A DNA stretch of 64,000 nucleotides, taken from the NCBI GenBank assembly GCA_964388575.1, contig CAYMAZ010000003.1, forward strand, positions 1 through 64,000, in the 5' to 3' direction. The translations under genes and the position numbers were made by a program. Position 1 is the stretch's first letter. The number at the start of each line of letters is the position of its first letter. This DNA is from CAYMAZ01 sp964388575 (GTDB lineage Bacteria > Bacteroidota > Bacteroidia > Bacteroidales > DTU049). The notes beneath the pieces were generated by a model, which was given only the letters and a program-made list of their open reading frames with translations, was not told the origin of the DNA and did no database searches. Positions 45,701 to 54,951 of this stretch are shown here, one piece after another.

Positions 45701-47886
45701 CCATGTCAACAATGCCCGACAGTACTGTTTATTACTGGAGAACATCTGTTTCCGGAGGGAGTATATGGAGGGAAAGTTCTTTTCAGTACATTGAGGGCAA
45801 ACGTGGTTGGGGGCAGGCTCATTTTTTTCAGTTCAAAAAAAACCAGTATGATAAAATCACATTCGACACACAAAGCAGACAGTTCAGTTTTGATACCGCA
45901 AGTGTATGGATTTCGGCACAAACAGGGTATTACGATGGCATTCTGAATCCAACCTTTGAATGGTTTGAGGAATGGTATAAGGTAAATGGTATTATGAAAG
46001 GCAACTGGTCGTGCACCAATTACAACGGCAACGGGATGAAATTTGCCGTATTCGATCCCTTAACTATTGAGCCCTGGATGAGCAAATTTGACGGCAGTGG
46101 CATTGGTCCTTACGGAAATTTGCACTGCAGAAATTATGACTGGTGGGACTTTGATTATTTTACTTTCAGACCAGACTCTGCAGATCAGAATTACTGGCAT
46201 ATGAAAATGTCAGGACTGATAGATACAGTTCCAGCAGGACATTATGTTCTTGCATTTAGTCATCGAAACCATAACGCTGAAAACTATCCTGAAGAATTAT
46301 ATCAGGCATTCGAGTCAATCGGAAGCGGATATATCAGAACCATTGAAAACAACAAACCCTATATGATTTTCGGACGGAAGGGAGATGCCCCCGGAACAGC
46401 GCAGGAAAGTATCGGTGCTGCATTGACATCAGTGATTAAGAATGATTACTATCTGCCTACAAATTTTTATTACGGATCAATCAAATCAACATTGATCGGT
46501 CCGGCATCAGAATGGAAATCATTGCATTGGAGAATCGAGGAAACAGAACAGGGATCTTCAACAGATACCACATTCCTGTATGTACTCGGTCAAAACAGTA
46601 TTGGCAGTTTTGACACTCTGATCGGACCTTTGCCTCCCTTTCCCGATTCACTCGACATTTTGGATCTGGATCAAAGAATTCAGGCCGGACAATATCCATA
46701 TATCCAGCTTTTGCTTACGACCACTGATGAAATCAACTTCACACCTTCACAACTCATTCGATGGCACGTACTTTATGAGGGAATGCCCGAAACAGCTCTC
46801 AGTCCCAATGTTCATTTCAACTTTTACAACGATACTATTCAGGAAGGAGAACAAATTAAAATGAGTATTGCAACCAAAAATATCAGTCCTTATGATTTCC
46901 CTGACAGTCTGATGGTTGACTTCTGGATACTTACCAACACAAATAATATTGCACCTCTTGTCAGAAACAAAAAAATTGACACCCATCCCTCCGGACACGT
47001 AATCATTGATTCCGTTTCATTTTCCACACTTGGAATGAGCGGATTAAACAGTTTATGGATTGAATTCAATCCAATTGATACCGTAACAAATACCTATCAT
47101 CAACTGGAACAACACCATTTCAACAACATTGCACAGATTCCGTTTTACGTATCCAAAGACAAAATCAATCCGGTACTTGATGTTACATTTGATGGTATCA
47201 GAATCCTTGATGGTGATATTGTCAGTGCAAAACCAAATATCCAGATTATGCTCAGTGATGAAAATCAGTTTCTGCTGCTGGATGATACTGCTGCAGTCAG
47301 AGTATTCATACAGCGTCCAGGGCAGGAACTGGAGCGAATATTTTTCAGAAGGAACAACATGGACCAAATGTTCTTTTATCCTGCCGGATCTACGTCAAAC
47401 AACGCTGCACGTATCGAGTTTCCTGCCAATTTTCCGGTCGACGGAGAATATTTGCTTAGAGTTCAGGCTACTGATATGTCGCAAAACGAATCCGGAGATA
47501 TTGATTATATTATTCATTTCAAAGTTATTAACAAATCAACGATAACTGAAGTGATGAACTGGCCCAACCCATTTTCCACCCGGACACATTTTGTATTCAC
47601 GCTGACAGGTTCTGTTATTCCCGATTATTTTAAGATTCAGATCATGACTATTACCGGCAAGGTTGTGAGAGAAATTGACATTACTGAACTTGGGCCAATC
47701 CATATTGGCAGAAACATAACTCAATATGCATGGGATGGCCGTGATCAGTTCGGGGATCAGCTTGCCAATGGTGTATACCTGTATCGCGTAATCACAAAAA
47801 TCCGAAATGAAGATATTGAACTCAGCCAGACCCAGGCATCTCAATATTTCACTAAAGAATTCGGCAAAATGGTTCTAATTCGTTGA
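42787..47886 (+). CDS. porU: Type IX secretion system sortase PorU
   Basis: PorU is the gingipain-like cysteine protease on the cell surface that cuts off the T9SS sorting domain and links cargo to lipopolysaccharide. This protein of about 1699 residues has a signal peptide (FIFIILTFLLFLPGTNQAQ), the C25 peptidase domain with catalytic His658 in NFFGHAAGIGFD and Cys688 in LANSCLSGDLF, immunoglobulin-like domains after it, and a C-terminal sorting-type domain (WPNPFSTRTHFVF ... GVYLYRV). Length is larger than the P. gingivalis protein but usual for environmental Bacteroidota. The TTG at 42781 would add two codons. Confidence 0.96.
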   Translation: MQKKPELFIFIILTFLLFLPGTNQAQYSNSWINFNQKYYRIPIVQDGIYRIGLPALTAAGLILTSIDPRQIQIFHEGEEQYIYVHGENDGIFHPNDYIEFYGKRNTASADIPMFSNPEHVANPNYSFFNDTACYFLTVTSGINNRRIVRETDNNYNAYTPVPYFWKTSRQDYTSTYFGGRPNSSGTTDFEYSDAEGWFDVAFGINSLTPGVAVTVSKNIPTPQAFTAGPSASVDLKVIGASNYIGLNPDHHLIIQFPGKTIDTLYEGYTTLHIQSSINPIQLGTSNTTFTFTLPNDLGSAADRNTIAYIQVKYPHTMNMENQQKMFIQVPDQSGLKSQLQLTNINVTQGDSILAFDLTNKKRINMVPYGPAFKSVIFNNGSDKDVFVTTGSQIINIQTITPVNQQYSSGTFTNYSDFQFSETDYIIITHSSLMAGATQYAGYRTSKGYNVLLADVQTLYDQFGYGIRKHPMAVKNFISFALDHFADTIHGLFLIGKGYKAGENPSYRNNPSIYSQTLLPSMGNPPSDLLFSTKIKVNSLVPEIPTGRLSAKTNLNVTSYLNKIIEYETAQSAPYNISNPMEKEWMKKALHFAGGSNASQGALLESFLNEYRDSLVDPHFGATVRTFKKNTTDPMQQIISDSLKNLINNGVSILNFFGHAAGIGFDISIDNPSEYSNYKKYFFILANSCLSGDLFQQTQTSSEVFVLIENKGAIGYLGSTTNALADLLHIYSSNFIGGISYSNYGKSVGSSIQKAIARIDNPSNPFIKEICYSMTLHGDPVLCINPHPLPDFVMHPPSILFNPPVVTTETDSFEVIVISKNLGKSVVDNFAIELTRMYPDNSSETYVQSIPATINTDTVIFTVPVDLSKGVGINSFTATLDAYFNIEEITETNNSASKQLLITSSDVIPIYPYEFAVVSDNVIILTASTGNPFAPSNTYIFEIDTTDVFNSPFKQTGTVVSSGGIIEWALPFSMSTMPDSTVYYWRTSVSGGSIWRESSFQYIEGKRGWGQAHFFQFKKNQYDKITFDTQSRQFSFDTASVWISAQTGYYDGILNPTFEWFEEWYKVNGIMKGNWSCTNYNGNGMKFAVFDPLTIEPWMSKFDGSGIGPYGNLHCRNYDWWDFDYFTFRPDSADQNYWHMKMSGLIDTVPAGHYVLAFSHRNHNAENYPEELYQAFESIGSGYIRTIENNKPYMIFGRKGDAPGTAQESIGAALTSVIKNDYYLPTNFYYGSIKSTLIGPASEWKSLHWRIEETEQGSSTDTTFLYVLGQNSIGSFDTLIGPLPPFPDSLDILDLDQRIQAGQYPYIQLLLTTTDEINFTPSQLIRWHVLYEGMPETALSPNVHFNFYNDTIQEGEQIKMSIATKNISPYDFPDSLMVDFWILTNTNNIAPLVRNKKIDTHPSGHVIIDSVSFSTLGMSGLNSLWIEFNPIDTVTNTYHQLEQHHFNNIAQIPFYVSKDKINPVLDVTFDGIRILDGDIVSAKPNIQIMLSDENQFLLLDDTAAVRVFIQRPGQELERIFFRRNNMDQMFFYPAGSTSNNAARIEFPANFPVDGEYLLRVQATDMSQNESGDIDYIIHFKVINKSTITEVMNWPNPFSTRTHFVFTLTGSVIPDYFKIQIMTITGKVVREIDITELGPIHIGRNITQYAWDGRDQFGDQLANGVYLYRVITKIRNEDIELSQTQASQYFTKEFGKMVLIR

Positions 47887-48015
47887 TCATTCAAATATAC
47901 TTGTTTTTGATTGCTGACAGGATTTTAAGTTAAATGACAATCTTCAAAAAAGTAATTAACATTGTAATGTTATTATTTTTTTGCTCTTTCAACATCCCAA
48001 AAACGCTAATGTTTC

Positions 48016-48023
48016 TATTTTTG
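48016..48023 (+). promoter_or_regulatory. -7 box upstream of the DUF3352-like gene
   Basis: TATTTTTG, 28 bases before the ATG at 48051. The upstream element is not clear at normal spacing. Confidence 0.4.
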
Positions 48024-48050
48024 GAAATATACATATGATGGGATAAAACC

Positions 48051-50828
48051 ATGGCAAAACCAAAATTCATTAAAAAAATCAATGATTTGTTAACGCATCC
48101 ACGCAGTGGAAAAATCATAAAAATTTCATCCCTGGTCATTCTTGCAGGTTGTTTGCTATACTTTGGACTGAGATTTTATCTTCAGTTGAGGGAACAAACA
48201 AGAGATCCTTGGGATTTTTTGCCGGACAACGTGCTCTCAGTCATACAGGTGAATGATGTGCAGGATTTTGTTACCAACATGACAGGAAATGCTCTGTTTT
48301 CAGATTTTGATCAATTACTCAGCTCCTCTGAAATTCAAAAAATGTTTTCATTTTACGACTCACTTTTTGCCACCAAAGAACCAATTCAGGAGGCCTGGTT
48401 TCAGGGGCAGTTACTGATCAGCACAAATTTTACCGGATCTGATAAATTTGAAACAATTTTTATTAAACCACTCCCCCATCCCAATCAGGAGTCAAGAATA
48501 TATCAGTTTTTTGAGAAACATGCAAATTCCCATAAAACTACTGAATTACAGGGACATAGAGAAAATGCAATACAATATATATTCGGGATTGACACAATAT
48601 TTCTTTGTATCAGGGATGGTGTTTGTCTGTTCAGTAAGTCAACAACAATTATTGAACAAGCATTGAAGGCTTCAAGCATAAAAAATTCGACAATCAATGA
48701 TGTAGCTTTTACTGAAGTCAGAAAAACAAGCGGCAAAAAGTGCATGGCTAATCTGTATGTTAATTACAGGTTTCTTTATCGATTTGCATCCCGAATCCTC
48801 AACGGAGAAACATTGAAGTCAATGGATTTACTTAATCATTTTACTGGCTGGAGTGCTTTTGACATTCATACAGTCGAACAGAAAATCTATTTAACCGGAT
48901 TTACAGCTCCGGATCAGAAGAATCCATCCTGGCTCGGAGCCTTCACATCTTCTGACCCTCAACCCACAGATATTATCAACATACTTCCGGGTAATACAAT
49001 TTCCTTCATCTGGCTCGGGTTCAATAATTATGAAAGTCACCGTGAGACCTATAAACAGTTTCTGACAGAAACTGACGAAATACAGGAGTTCAACAACAAT
49101 CTGACCAACCTCAAACGAAGAACAGGTGTACAAAATATCAACGAACTGATCTTTCCCTACATTGATAATCAAATGGCATTGTTTTCAATTCCTGAAAGAT
49201 CAGGAAAAAAACTAAGCCATTTTGCAGCATTCAAGGTGAAGGATGTCTCAACTTTTCGCAAAAATCTTCAGGAAGTTGTTCGTTCTGCTTCAAAGACAAA
49301 CAAAATGCAGATTGACACAAGCACATTCAGAAATCAACTTATCACAACAATTCCTGCAGATTATATGTTATTTGATCTTTTTGGGAAATTGTTTAGTGCG
49401 ATGGAAAAAACATGTTTCACAATTTACAGCGGGTATTGGATCGTAGGAAATTCGCATGAAGCCATGAAAGAATATCTGAACCAGGTCACTTCAGGACGGC
49501 TGTTGATAAAAAATTCTTATTATGAAGAATTTTCACAGTCGGTTTCTGGTGAAGCAAATATCTATCTTTATGCATCTCCGAGAAAAATGAAAAGTGAGAT
49601 TAAAATGTGGTTTAATGAGGAGCTGGCCGTAAAAACTGAAGGAAACATTTCTGAATTTGATAATCTTGAGGCTATCGGAATTCAGTTTTCATCAACCAAT
49701 TCTTTATTTCTATCTGGTATCACCCTGTTCAGATCCACTGATATTATTGAAGAAAGCACCAGCGGATGGGAAATTACACTTGACGGGCTGACAACATCAG
49801 GCCCCTGGTTTGCAGATGTTGCAGACCAAACATCTAAAAACATCATTTCATTCGACTCATTTAATAATATGTATTTTGTTTCAGACAAAGGTGAAGTCTT
49901 GTGGAAAATTCCTGTTACCGAGCGCCCTGTCAGCAAAGTATTCAGTGTTGACGCCTTTAAAAACGGGAAAATTCAATACCTCTTCAATTCTGAAAACTTT
50001 TTGTTTCTGATAGACAGAAATGGCAAAAATGTTGAGAACTTTCCTGTAAAACTTCCTGTTCAGGCTGGCGGACCGATTAATGTTTTTGATTATGAAAGAA
50101 CGAAGGATTACCGTATTGTATTTACAGGCATTGACAATGTGATCTATAACTATAACATCAAGGGAGAACCAACGTCAGGATGGGAGAAACCGAAGCTCAG
50201 TACCGAAGCAACCCAGCAACAAATCAAACATCTGCGTCTTGTAAATACAGATGCCCTTTATATAAAAGACAATAACAATCTTCCACATTTCTATAACCGC
50301 AGAGGCATACCCATGTTTGACCTCAGTGATATCTCTCTCAGTCAATATTCAGAGATTTTTGCTGCTTCAAAATATTGTCGTTGCTTTGTCTCAACAACTT
50401 CAGATGGTCAGATTGCCATGATAGGGACAAACGGTGAAATCGAATACAAAGTTATTCATGAGGCAGGTGCAGGTCACATCTTTATATATGAGGACATGGA
50501 CAATGACGGGCAATCCGATTTCATATTTATTGAAAAGGGAAAAGCATATGTTTTTGATCAGGACGGAAACCTTATTTCAGGACTTGAAATTAATTCCGAT
50601 GCAGGCCGAAACACAGGTTATATAAAAAACAGCCCTTACGGTCCACTGCTATACGTATTTTCTTCTGACGGAAGTGAATTGTATTTTGTGAATAAAACCG
50701 GCAGAATTCTCCCTGAAGAAACATTTCGTTCGGCAAACTCAGCCGATTTTTATCAGAATGTAGATGCAAGCAAACTTGTTGTAACATCATCATATGGGAA
50801 CAACCTGATTTTATACGTTATCGAATAA
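48051..50828 (+). CDS. Large membrane-anchored protein, DUF3352-like
   Basis: 925 residues. A basic cytoplasmic N terminus is followed by one membrane helix (ISSLVILAGCLLYFGLRFYL), so the bulk is periplasmic or exported. The first half resembles DUF3352 proteins (FLPDNVLSVIQVND, FAAFKVKDVSTFRKNLQEVV), the second half has beta-propeller-like segments with Asp-rich loops (YEDMDNDGQSDFIFIEKG, VFDQDGNLISG) like FG-GAP/PQQ-type repeats. I do not know a function. It follows porU by about 160 bases on the same strand and precedes a lipoprotein gene. Confidence 0.75.
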   Translation: MAKPKFIKKINDLLTHPRSGKIIKISSLVILAGCLLYFGLRFYLQLREQTRDPWDFLPDNVLSVIQVNDVQDFVTNMTGNALFSDFDQLLSSSEIQKMFSFYDSLFATKEPIQEAWFQGQLLISTNFTGSDKFETIFIKPLPHPNQESRIYQFFEKHANSHKTTELQGHRENAIQYIFGIDTIFLCIRDGVCLFSKSTTIIEQALKASSIKNSTINDVAFTEVRKTSGKKCMANLYVNYRFLYRFASRILNGETLKSMDLLNHFTGWSAFDIHTVEQKIYLTGFTAPDQKNPSWLGAFTSSDPQPTDIINILPGNTISFIWLGFNNYESHRETYKQFLTETDEIQEFNNNLTNLKRRTGVQNINELIFPYIDNQMALFSIPERSGKKLSHFAAFKVKDVSTFRKNLQEVVRSASKTNKMQIDTSTFRNQLITTIPADYMLFDLFGKLFSAMEKTCFTIYSGYWIVGNSHEAMKEYLNQVTSGRLLIKNSYYEEFSQSVSGEANIYLYASPRKMKSEIKMWFNEELAVKTEGNISEFDNLEAIGIQFSSTNSLFLSGITLFRSTDIIEESTSGWEITLDGLTTSGPWFADVADQTSKNIISFDSFNNMYFVSDKGEVLWKIPVTERPVSKVFSVDAFKNGKIQYLFNSENFLFLIDRNGKNVENFPVKLPVQAGGPINVFDYERTKDYRIVFTGIDNVIYNYNIKGEPTSGWEKPKLSTEATQQQIKHLRLVNTDALYIKDNNNLPHFYNRRGIPMFDLSDISLSQYSEIFAASKYCRCFVSTTSDGQIAMIGTNGEIEYKVIHEAGAGHIFIYEDMDNDGQSDFIFIEKGKAYVFDQDGNLISGLEINSDAGRNTGYIKNSPYGPLLYVFSSDGSELYFVNKTGRILPEETFRSANSADFYQNVDASKLVVTSSYGNNLILYVIE

Positions 50829-50987
50829 AAATCAAAAAATTATCATGATATTTCGTTTAGGAAAAGATTAAAAAATGAAATTTTTGGCTAAACCCGGAAA
50901 TTTATTTTATTTCAATTCTAATTTTATTAAATTTGTAATGATTTTTAAAAATTACAAATTTTATATTATATACAAACACATGACAAT

Positions 50988-52589
50988 ATGAAATCACCCA
51001 AACACAAGTTCATTACAGCAATGTTGATGTTTTTTCTGATCATCACATCCTGTGTCAGAGAAGAATACTACCTTCAAAACATTAAAAACCCGGATTGGGA
51101 ACCAAATTTTGCAGCCCCGCTGATCAATTCGAAACTCACAATCTGGGACATCCTGAATGATTATGATTCAACAAATATCATTGTTGAAGATCAGAGCAAT
51201 TTTCTTTACCTGGTTTATACAAATCAGGTCTACTCTCAATCTGCTGAGGAACTGATTCAGATCAGCGATCAGATGCTGAATGCTTCGCACTCATTCAACA
51301 CTGGCGGATCGATTGCCCAGGGAGATAGTTTTGTTACCACTTTTTCATATCATTACGACTTCAGTTTTCCCGGAACGCAGGTCATTGACAGCATGTATCT
51401 TAAAAACGGCAATTTGAACCTGAACATCAACACCAGTTTCAACATGCCAGGTAAAATAGAAATTGAGTTTCCCGGCACTCAAAACGGCAACCCTTTTATT
51501 GAAACAATCTATATGTCAGGGCCCAACCAAAGTCAGAATATCAGTTTTGAAAACACAAAACTGATATTCAATCATTCTGGAGGGAATAACCGTCTTGAGT
51601 TGAAATTCAGGATTGTACTTTACGGCAACGGAAATGCCAACTTATCCCCTTACAATTTGAGTATTGACGGCATATTCAGCCAGATGCAGTTTCGAGCACT
51701 GTTTGGATATCTCGGTCAACTGAATTTTGCATTAAACGAAGATACTGTTTCTGTCAAAATTTATAATAATAATGTTGACGGGATCATTAACTGGGAAGAT
51801 CCACGGTTTTATCTGACTGTCACCAATTATCTGGGAATGCCCGTTCAGATCAATATTAATTTACTGGAAGCACGCCGAACAAAAGCTCCGGCCAATACAA
51901 TACAAATCACAGGACCCGGTATTCCTGTTCCCTGGAATATTGCGTATCCAAACTTTTCGCAAATTGGTAGCGGAGAACAGTCAACAATGTTTCTTGACAA
52001 CAACAACAGCAACATCACACAAGCACTGAATATTTCACCACAGCAAATCAATGCCCTTCTGGATGCAGTTTCCAATCCTTCCGGAATGTCCCAGAATTTT
52101 GCTTTTGACACAAGCCACTTTAATGTTAATGCAAAAATTGAACTCCCTTTACACGGAACTGCTCAGGGATTTGTAATTTCTGACACGATAGAGCTCAATC
52201 TGGGAGAGGATTTTGAGGATTCAAAACATATTGAATGGGTTTTGTTTAAAATTTTCTGTGAAAATCAATTTCCGGTCGATGCAAACCTTCAGATATATTT
52301 TACTGATGAGAACTATGTAATAATTGATTCTTTGCTGGCTCCTCAACAGCAATTTATTCATGCCGCCACACCAGGTCCTCCTCCCGATTACATCGTAACC
52401 CAAAAATTCACAAAAGTCATAACCACCAAAATCAATAATGACAGAATCAGCGAATATAGCCGGATTAAAAATGCGATTATCCTTGCACATCTGAATACCT
52501 ATAACAACAGCTCTCAGATTGTGAAGTTTTATTCTTATTATCAGATGCATGTCATGCTCGGAGCACAGGTTCAACTTCAAATTCATTAA
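50988..52589 (+). CDS. Hypothetical lipoprotein
   Basis: 533 residues with a lipoprotein signal (MLMFFLIITSC, Cys at residue 22). The mature start (PDWEPNFAAPLINSKLTIWDIL) is a phrase I associate with uncharacterised large Bacteroidota outer-membrane lipoproteins. The rest is beta-rich with many Asn residues and no enzyme motif. It precedes the DUF5723 gene by 19 bases (if that gene starts at 52609), suggesting that the two work together at the outer membrane. Confidence 0.75.
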   Translation: MKSPKHKFITAMLMFFLIITSCVREEYYLQNIKNPDWEPNFAAPLINSKLTIWDILNDYDSTNIIVEDQSNFLYLVYTNQVYSQSAEELIQISDQMLNASHSFNTGGSIAQGDSFVTTFSYHYDFSFPGTQVIDSMYLKNGNLNLNINTSFNMPGKIEIEFPGTQNGNPFIETIYMSGPNQSQNISFENTKLIFNHSGGNNRLELKFRIVLYGNGNANLSPYNLSIDGIFSQMQFRALFGYLGQLNFALNEDTVSVKIYNNNVDGIINWEDPRFYLTVTNYLGMPVQININLLEARRTKAPANTIQITGPGIPVPWNIAYPNFSQIGSGEQSTMFLDNNNSNITQALNISPQQINALLDAVSNPSGMSQNFAFDTSHFNVNAKIELPLHGTAQGFVISDTIELNLGEDFEDSKHIEWVLFKIFCENQFPVDANLQIYFTDENYVIIDSLLAPQQQFIHAATPGPPPDYIVTQKFTKVITTKINNDRISEYSRIKNAIILAHLNTYNNSSQIVKFYSYYQMHVMLGAQVQLQIH

Positions 52590-52608
52590 CGCTTCAATGT
52601 TACAGATC

Positions 52609-54036
52609 ATGAAAAAAATTAAATTAATATTGATAATTCTGGCTTTGATTGTTACCATGAAAGCCAATGCACAGCAGGATCTGACAATTTTTCACATGCA
52701 GTCTGTTCCACAGTCTGCTTATTCCAATCCATCCGTGCTCCCTTCTCTCAAATGGCACATTGGCTTTCCTGCATTGTCATCAATATATGTGGAGGGTGGG
52801 CACACTGGATTTAATGCACATCAGTTTATGAAGATCGCAACTGGTGACAGCGTTGAAATTCAACTTGAAGATCTTGTCAGTTCTATGGGTAAGTATAATT
52901 ACCTGAATTTCAGCTCTGCAGTGGAACTGCTCTCTTTCGGATTTAAGATTAAGGAAAAGCATTATGTGAGCCTGGCCCTTTCAAATAAAACACACATGAA
53001 GTTTTGTTATCCTAAGGAACTTTTTGAATTCATTCATCAGGGAAACGGAGCTTTTCTGGATGAAACCCTGAAGTTTGACAGGTTGGGAGTTAATGCTACT
53101 CATTACAACGAGCTGATGCTTGGCTATGCAATTGATTATAATAATATGTGGTCTTTCGGATTACACCTAAAAATTCTTCAGGGGTTATCAAACATCTACA
53201 TGAAAAAGTCAAATATCTCTCTCCTCACGGAAGAAGATCACTTCTTTATTACTGCCACATCTGACCTGGATGTCTTTGCGAGCATGCAGGAAACCTTTTG
53301 GGAGGAAGACAGTATAGATGCCAATTCATATTTCAATAATTTCTCAAATATGGGTGCTGCTATTGATTTGGGCATAAGCAAGAGAGTTGGAGAAAAACTC
53401 ACACTTGGGCTGAGTGTTGTTGATCTCGGATTTATCAATTGGAAAACTGGCACAAGAAATTTTAAAAGTGCTAATCCCGGCGGAAAATTCACCTTTGAAG
53501 GAATCGATATTTCGGAATTTCTCGACCAGAGTGATACAACCGGAAGCGATAGCAAACTGGACAATCTGCTTGATTCAATCGCAGACATATTCCAGATTGA
53601 TACTCTGTATGATGCTTATACTTCACCAATGCATGCCAGAATATATTTAAGCGGAGCTTATGAGATCACACCCAAAGACCAACTCAGTGCATTGCTGCGT
53701 TTTCATTTCTACAATCAAACTGTTCATCCGGCATTTACACTCGGATATGTAAGAAAATTCGGTCATTTTCTCTCACTATCAGCCACCTATACAATGGCGT
53801 CAAGAAACTATTTTAATCTGGGTATTGGTCTGGCAGCAAATTTAGGCCCTTTTCAGATTTATGTTGCAACAGACAATATTATTTCTCCTTTTATTCACAA
53901 CACGTTTTACTGGACTGAAGATAATGAGGAAAAATCCATTACCATGCCAAGAAACACCAAATATCTAAATGCCCATTTTGGAATCAATTTCGTTTTCGGA
54001 TATAAAGCGCCCAAAGAAAATATTTCGATTTTTTGA
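52609..54036 (+). CDS. DUF5723 family outer-membrane protein (PorP-like barrel)
   Basis: 475 residues with a signal peptide (LILIILALIVTMKANAQ). The mature N terminus QQDLTIFHMQSVPQSAYSNPS is the typical PorP/DUF5723 start, in which a Pro-x-x-x-x-NPS/NPA segment follows a short helix. A barrel with many aromatic strands follows (HYNELMLGYAIDYNN, GLHLKILQGLSNIYM). The frame can be extended to 52549 inside the upstream gene, but ATG 52609 gives the signal peptide directly. Family function is unknown; T9SS-linked roles of PorP-like barrels are suggestive only. Confidence 0.85.
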   Translation: MKKIKLILIILALIVTMKANAQQDLTIFHMQSVPQSAYSNPSVLPSLKWHIGFPALSSIYVEGGHTGFNAHQFMKIATGDSVEIQLEDLVSSMGKYNYLNFSSAVELLSFGFKIKEKHYVSLALSNKTHMKFCYPKELFEFIHQGNGAFLDETLKFDRLGVNATHYNELMLGYAIDYNNMWSFGLHLKILQGLSNIYMKKSNISLLTEEDHFFITATSDLDVFASMQETFWEEDSIDANSYFNNFSNMGAAIDLGISKRVGEKLTLGLSVVDLGFINWKTGTRNFKSANPGGKFTFEGIDISEFLDQSDTTGSDSKLDNLLDSIADIFQIDTLYDAYTSPMHARIYLSGAYEITPKDQLSALLRFHFYNQTVHPAFTLGYVRKFGHFLSLSATYTMASRNYFNLGIGLAANLGPFQIYVATDNIISPFIHNTFYWTEDNEEKSITMPRNTKYLNAHFGINFVFGYKAPKENISIF

Positions 54037-54091
54037 TTCTTCTTTCCTGTCCATTATTCATTGATCTTCTTCATATCCTGAAAAAAAATCG

Positions 54092-54099
54092 TAGATTTG
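54092..54099 (+). promoter_or_regulatory. -7 box of the acid phosphatase-ruvB unit
   Basis: TAGATTTG, a TAnnTTTG match, 13 bases upstream of the ATG at 54113. Confidence 0.5.
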
Positions 54100-54112
54100 T
54101 AAAAAAAATTAT

Positions 54113-54940
54113 ATGAAAAGATATGGTTTTCTTTCAGTCTCTCTCCTATTTTTAGCGACTGCGTTGTTTCTAAATCTGCTGATTCCTGAAAAAACTAAAC
54201 ACATACCGAATCCGAAAGCCCATGCAGAAAGAGTCAACGAGTACATGACGCTTGCTGTATTATATCAGCAAACAGCTGCAGAAGTCAAAGCTCTTCAGTA
54301 TCAGGCATATAACGTGTCCAAAACAGTTCTCGATCAAAAGCTTCGCACATATAAGGGAAAGAAAAAGCCAGCCATTGTTGTTGACATAGATGAAACAGTG
54401 CTCGACAACTGTCAGTACCAGGCTCAATGCATTCTGGGAAATTTCCAATATCCCCTCAGATGGGATGAATGGTGTTTACTTGCTGAAGCACCTGCAATTC
54501 CGGGAGCTGCAGATTTCTTAAACTACGCTGATTCAAAAAAGGTATCTGTTTTCTATGTCAGTAACAGAAAAGCACATCTTAAGGATGCCACAGTAAGAAA
54601 CCTGATTAAAGAAGGGTTTCCGAATGTCAAAGATCAATTTCTTCTTCTACGTACTGATGAATCTTCAAAGAACAAACGAAGGGATCTGATAATGAAAGAT
54701 TACGAAATTCTCATGCTTTTCGGAGATAACCTCGGCGATTTTAGTGATGACTGGGAACACACAAACATTGAGGACAGATTTAGGATAACCGATGAACAAA
54801 AAGAATTATTCGGAAATACATATATTGTTTTGCCCAATTCTACATATGGTGACTGGGAAGGAGCAATATATAATTACGACTTCAGTCATGAAAATGCTGT
54901 CAAGTATCGTTTAAGAAAAGATGCCATGAAAGGATTTTAA
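54113..54940 (+). CDS. HAD-superfamily 5'-nucleotidase/acid phosphatase, lipoprotein e(P4)-like
   Basis: 275 residues with an N-terminal hydrophobic signal (SVSLLFLATALFLNLLIP) lacking an obvious lipobox Cys. The HAD motif I is IVVDIDETVLDN (nucleophile and acid Asp), then YVSNRKAH (motif II), a Lys-containing segment (SSKNKRRDLI) and LLFGDNLGDFSDD (motif IV). This is the order of the class C acid phosphatase/e(P4) family, which releases phosphate from nucleotides outside the cytoplasm. ruvB follows after 11 bases. Confidence 0.92.
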   Translation: MKRYGFLSVSLLFLATALFLNLLIPEKTKHIPNPKAHAERVNEYMTLAVLYQQTAAEVKALQYQAYNVSKTVLDQKLRTYKGKKKPAIVVDIDETVLDNCQYQAQCILGNFQYPLRWDEWCLLAEAPAIPGAADFLNYADSKKVSVFYVSNRKAHLKDATVRNLIKEGFPNVKDQFLLLRTDESSKNKRRDLIMKDYEILMLFGDNLGDFSDDWEHTNIEDRFRITDEQKELFGNTYIVLPNSTYGDWEGAIYNYDFSHENAVKYRLRKDAMKGF

Positions 54941-54951
54941 ATACAGTCAGC

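Noticed and set aside
12790..47886. Genome-wide reassignment of TGA to an amino acid
   Set aside because: TGA ends yifB, porU and the DUF2148 gene at the expected protein length, so it acts as a normal stop.
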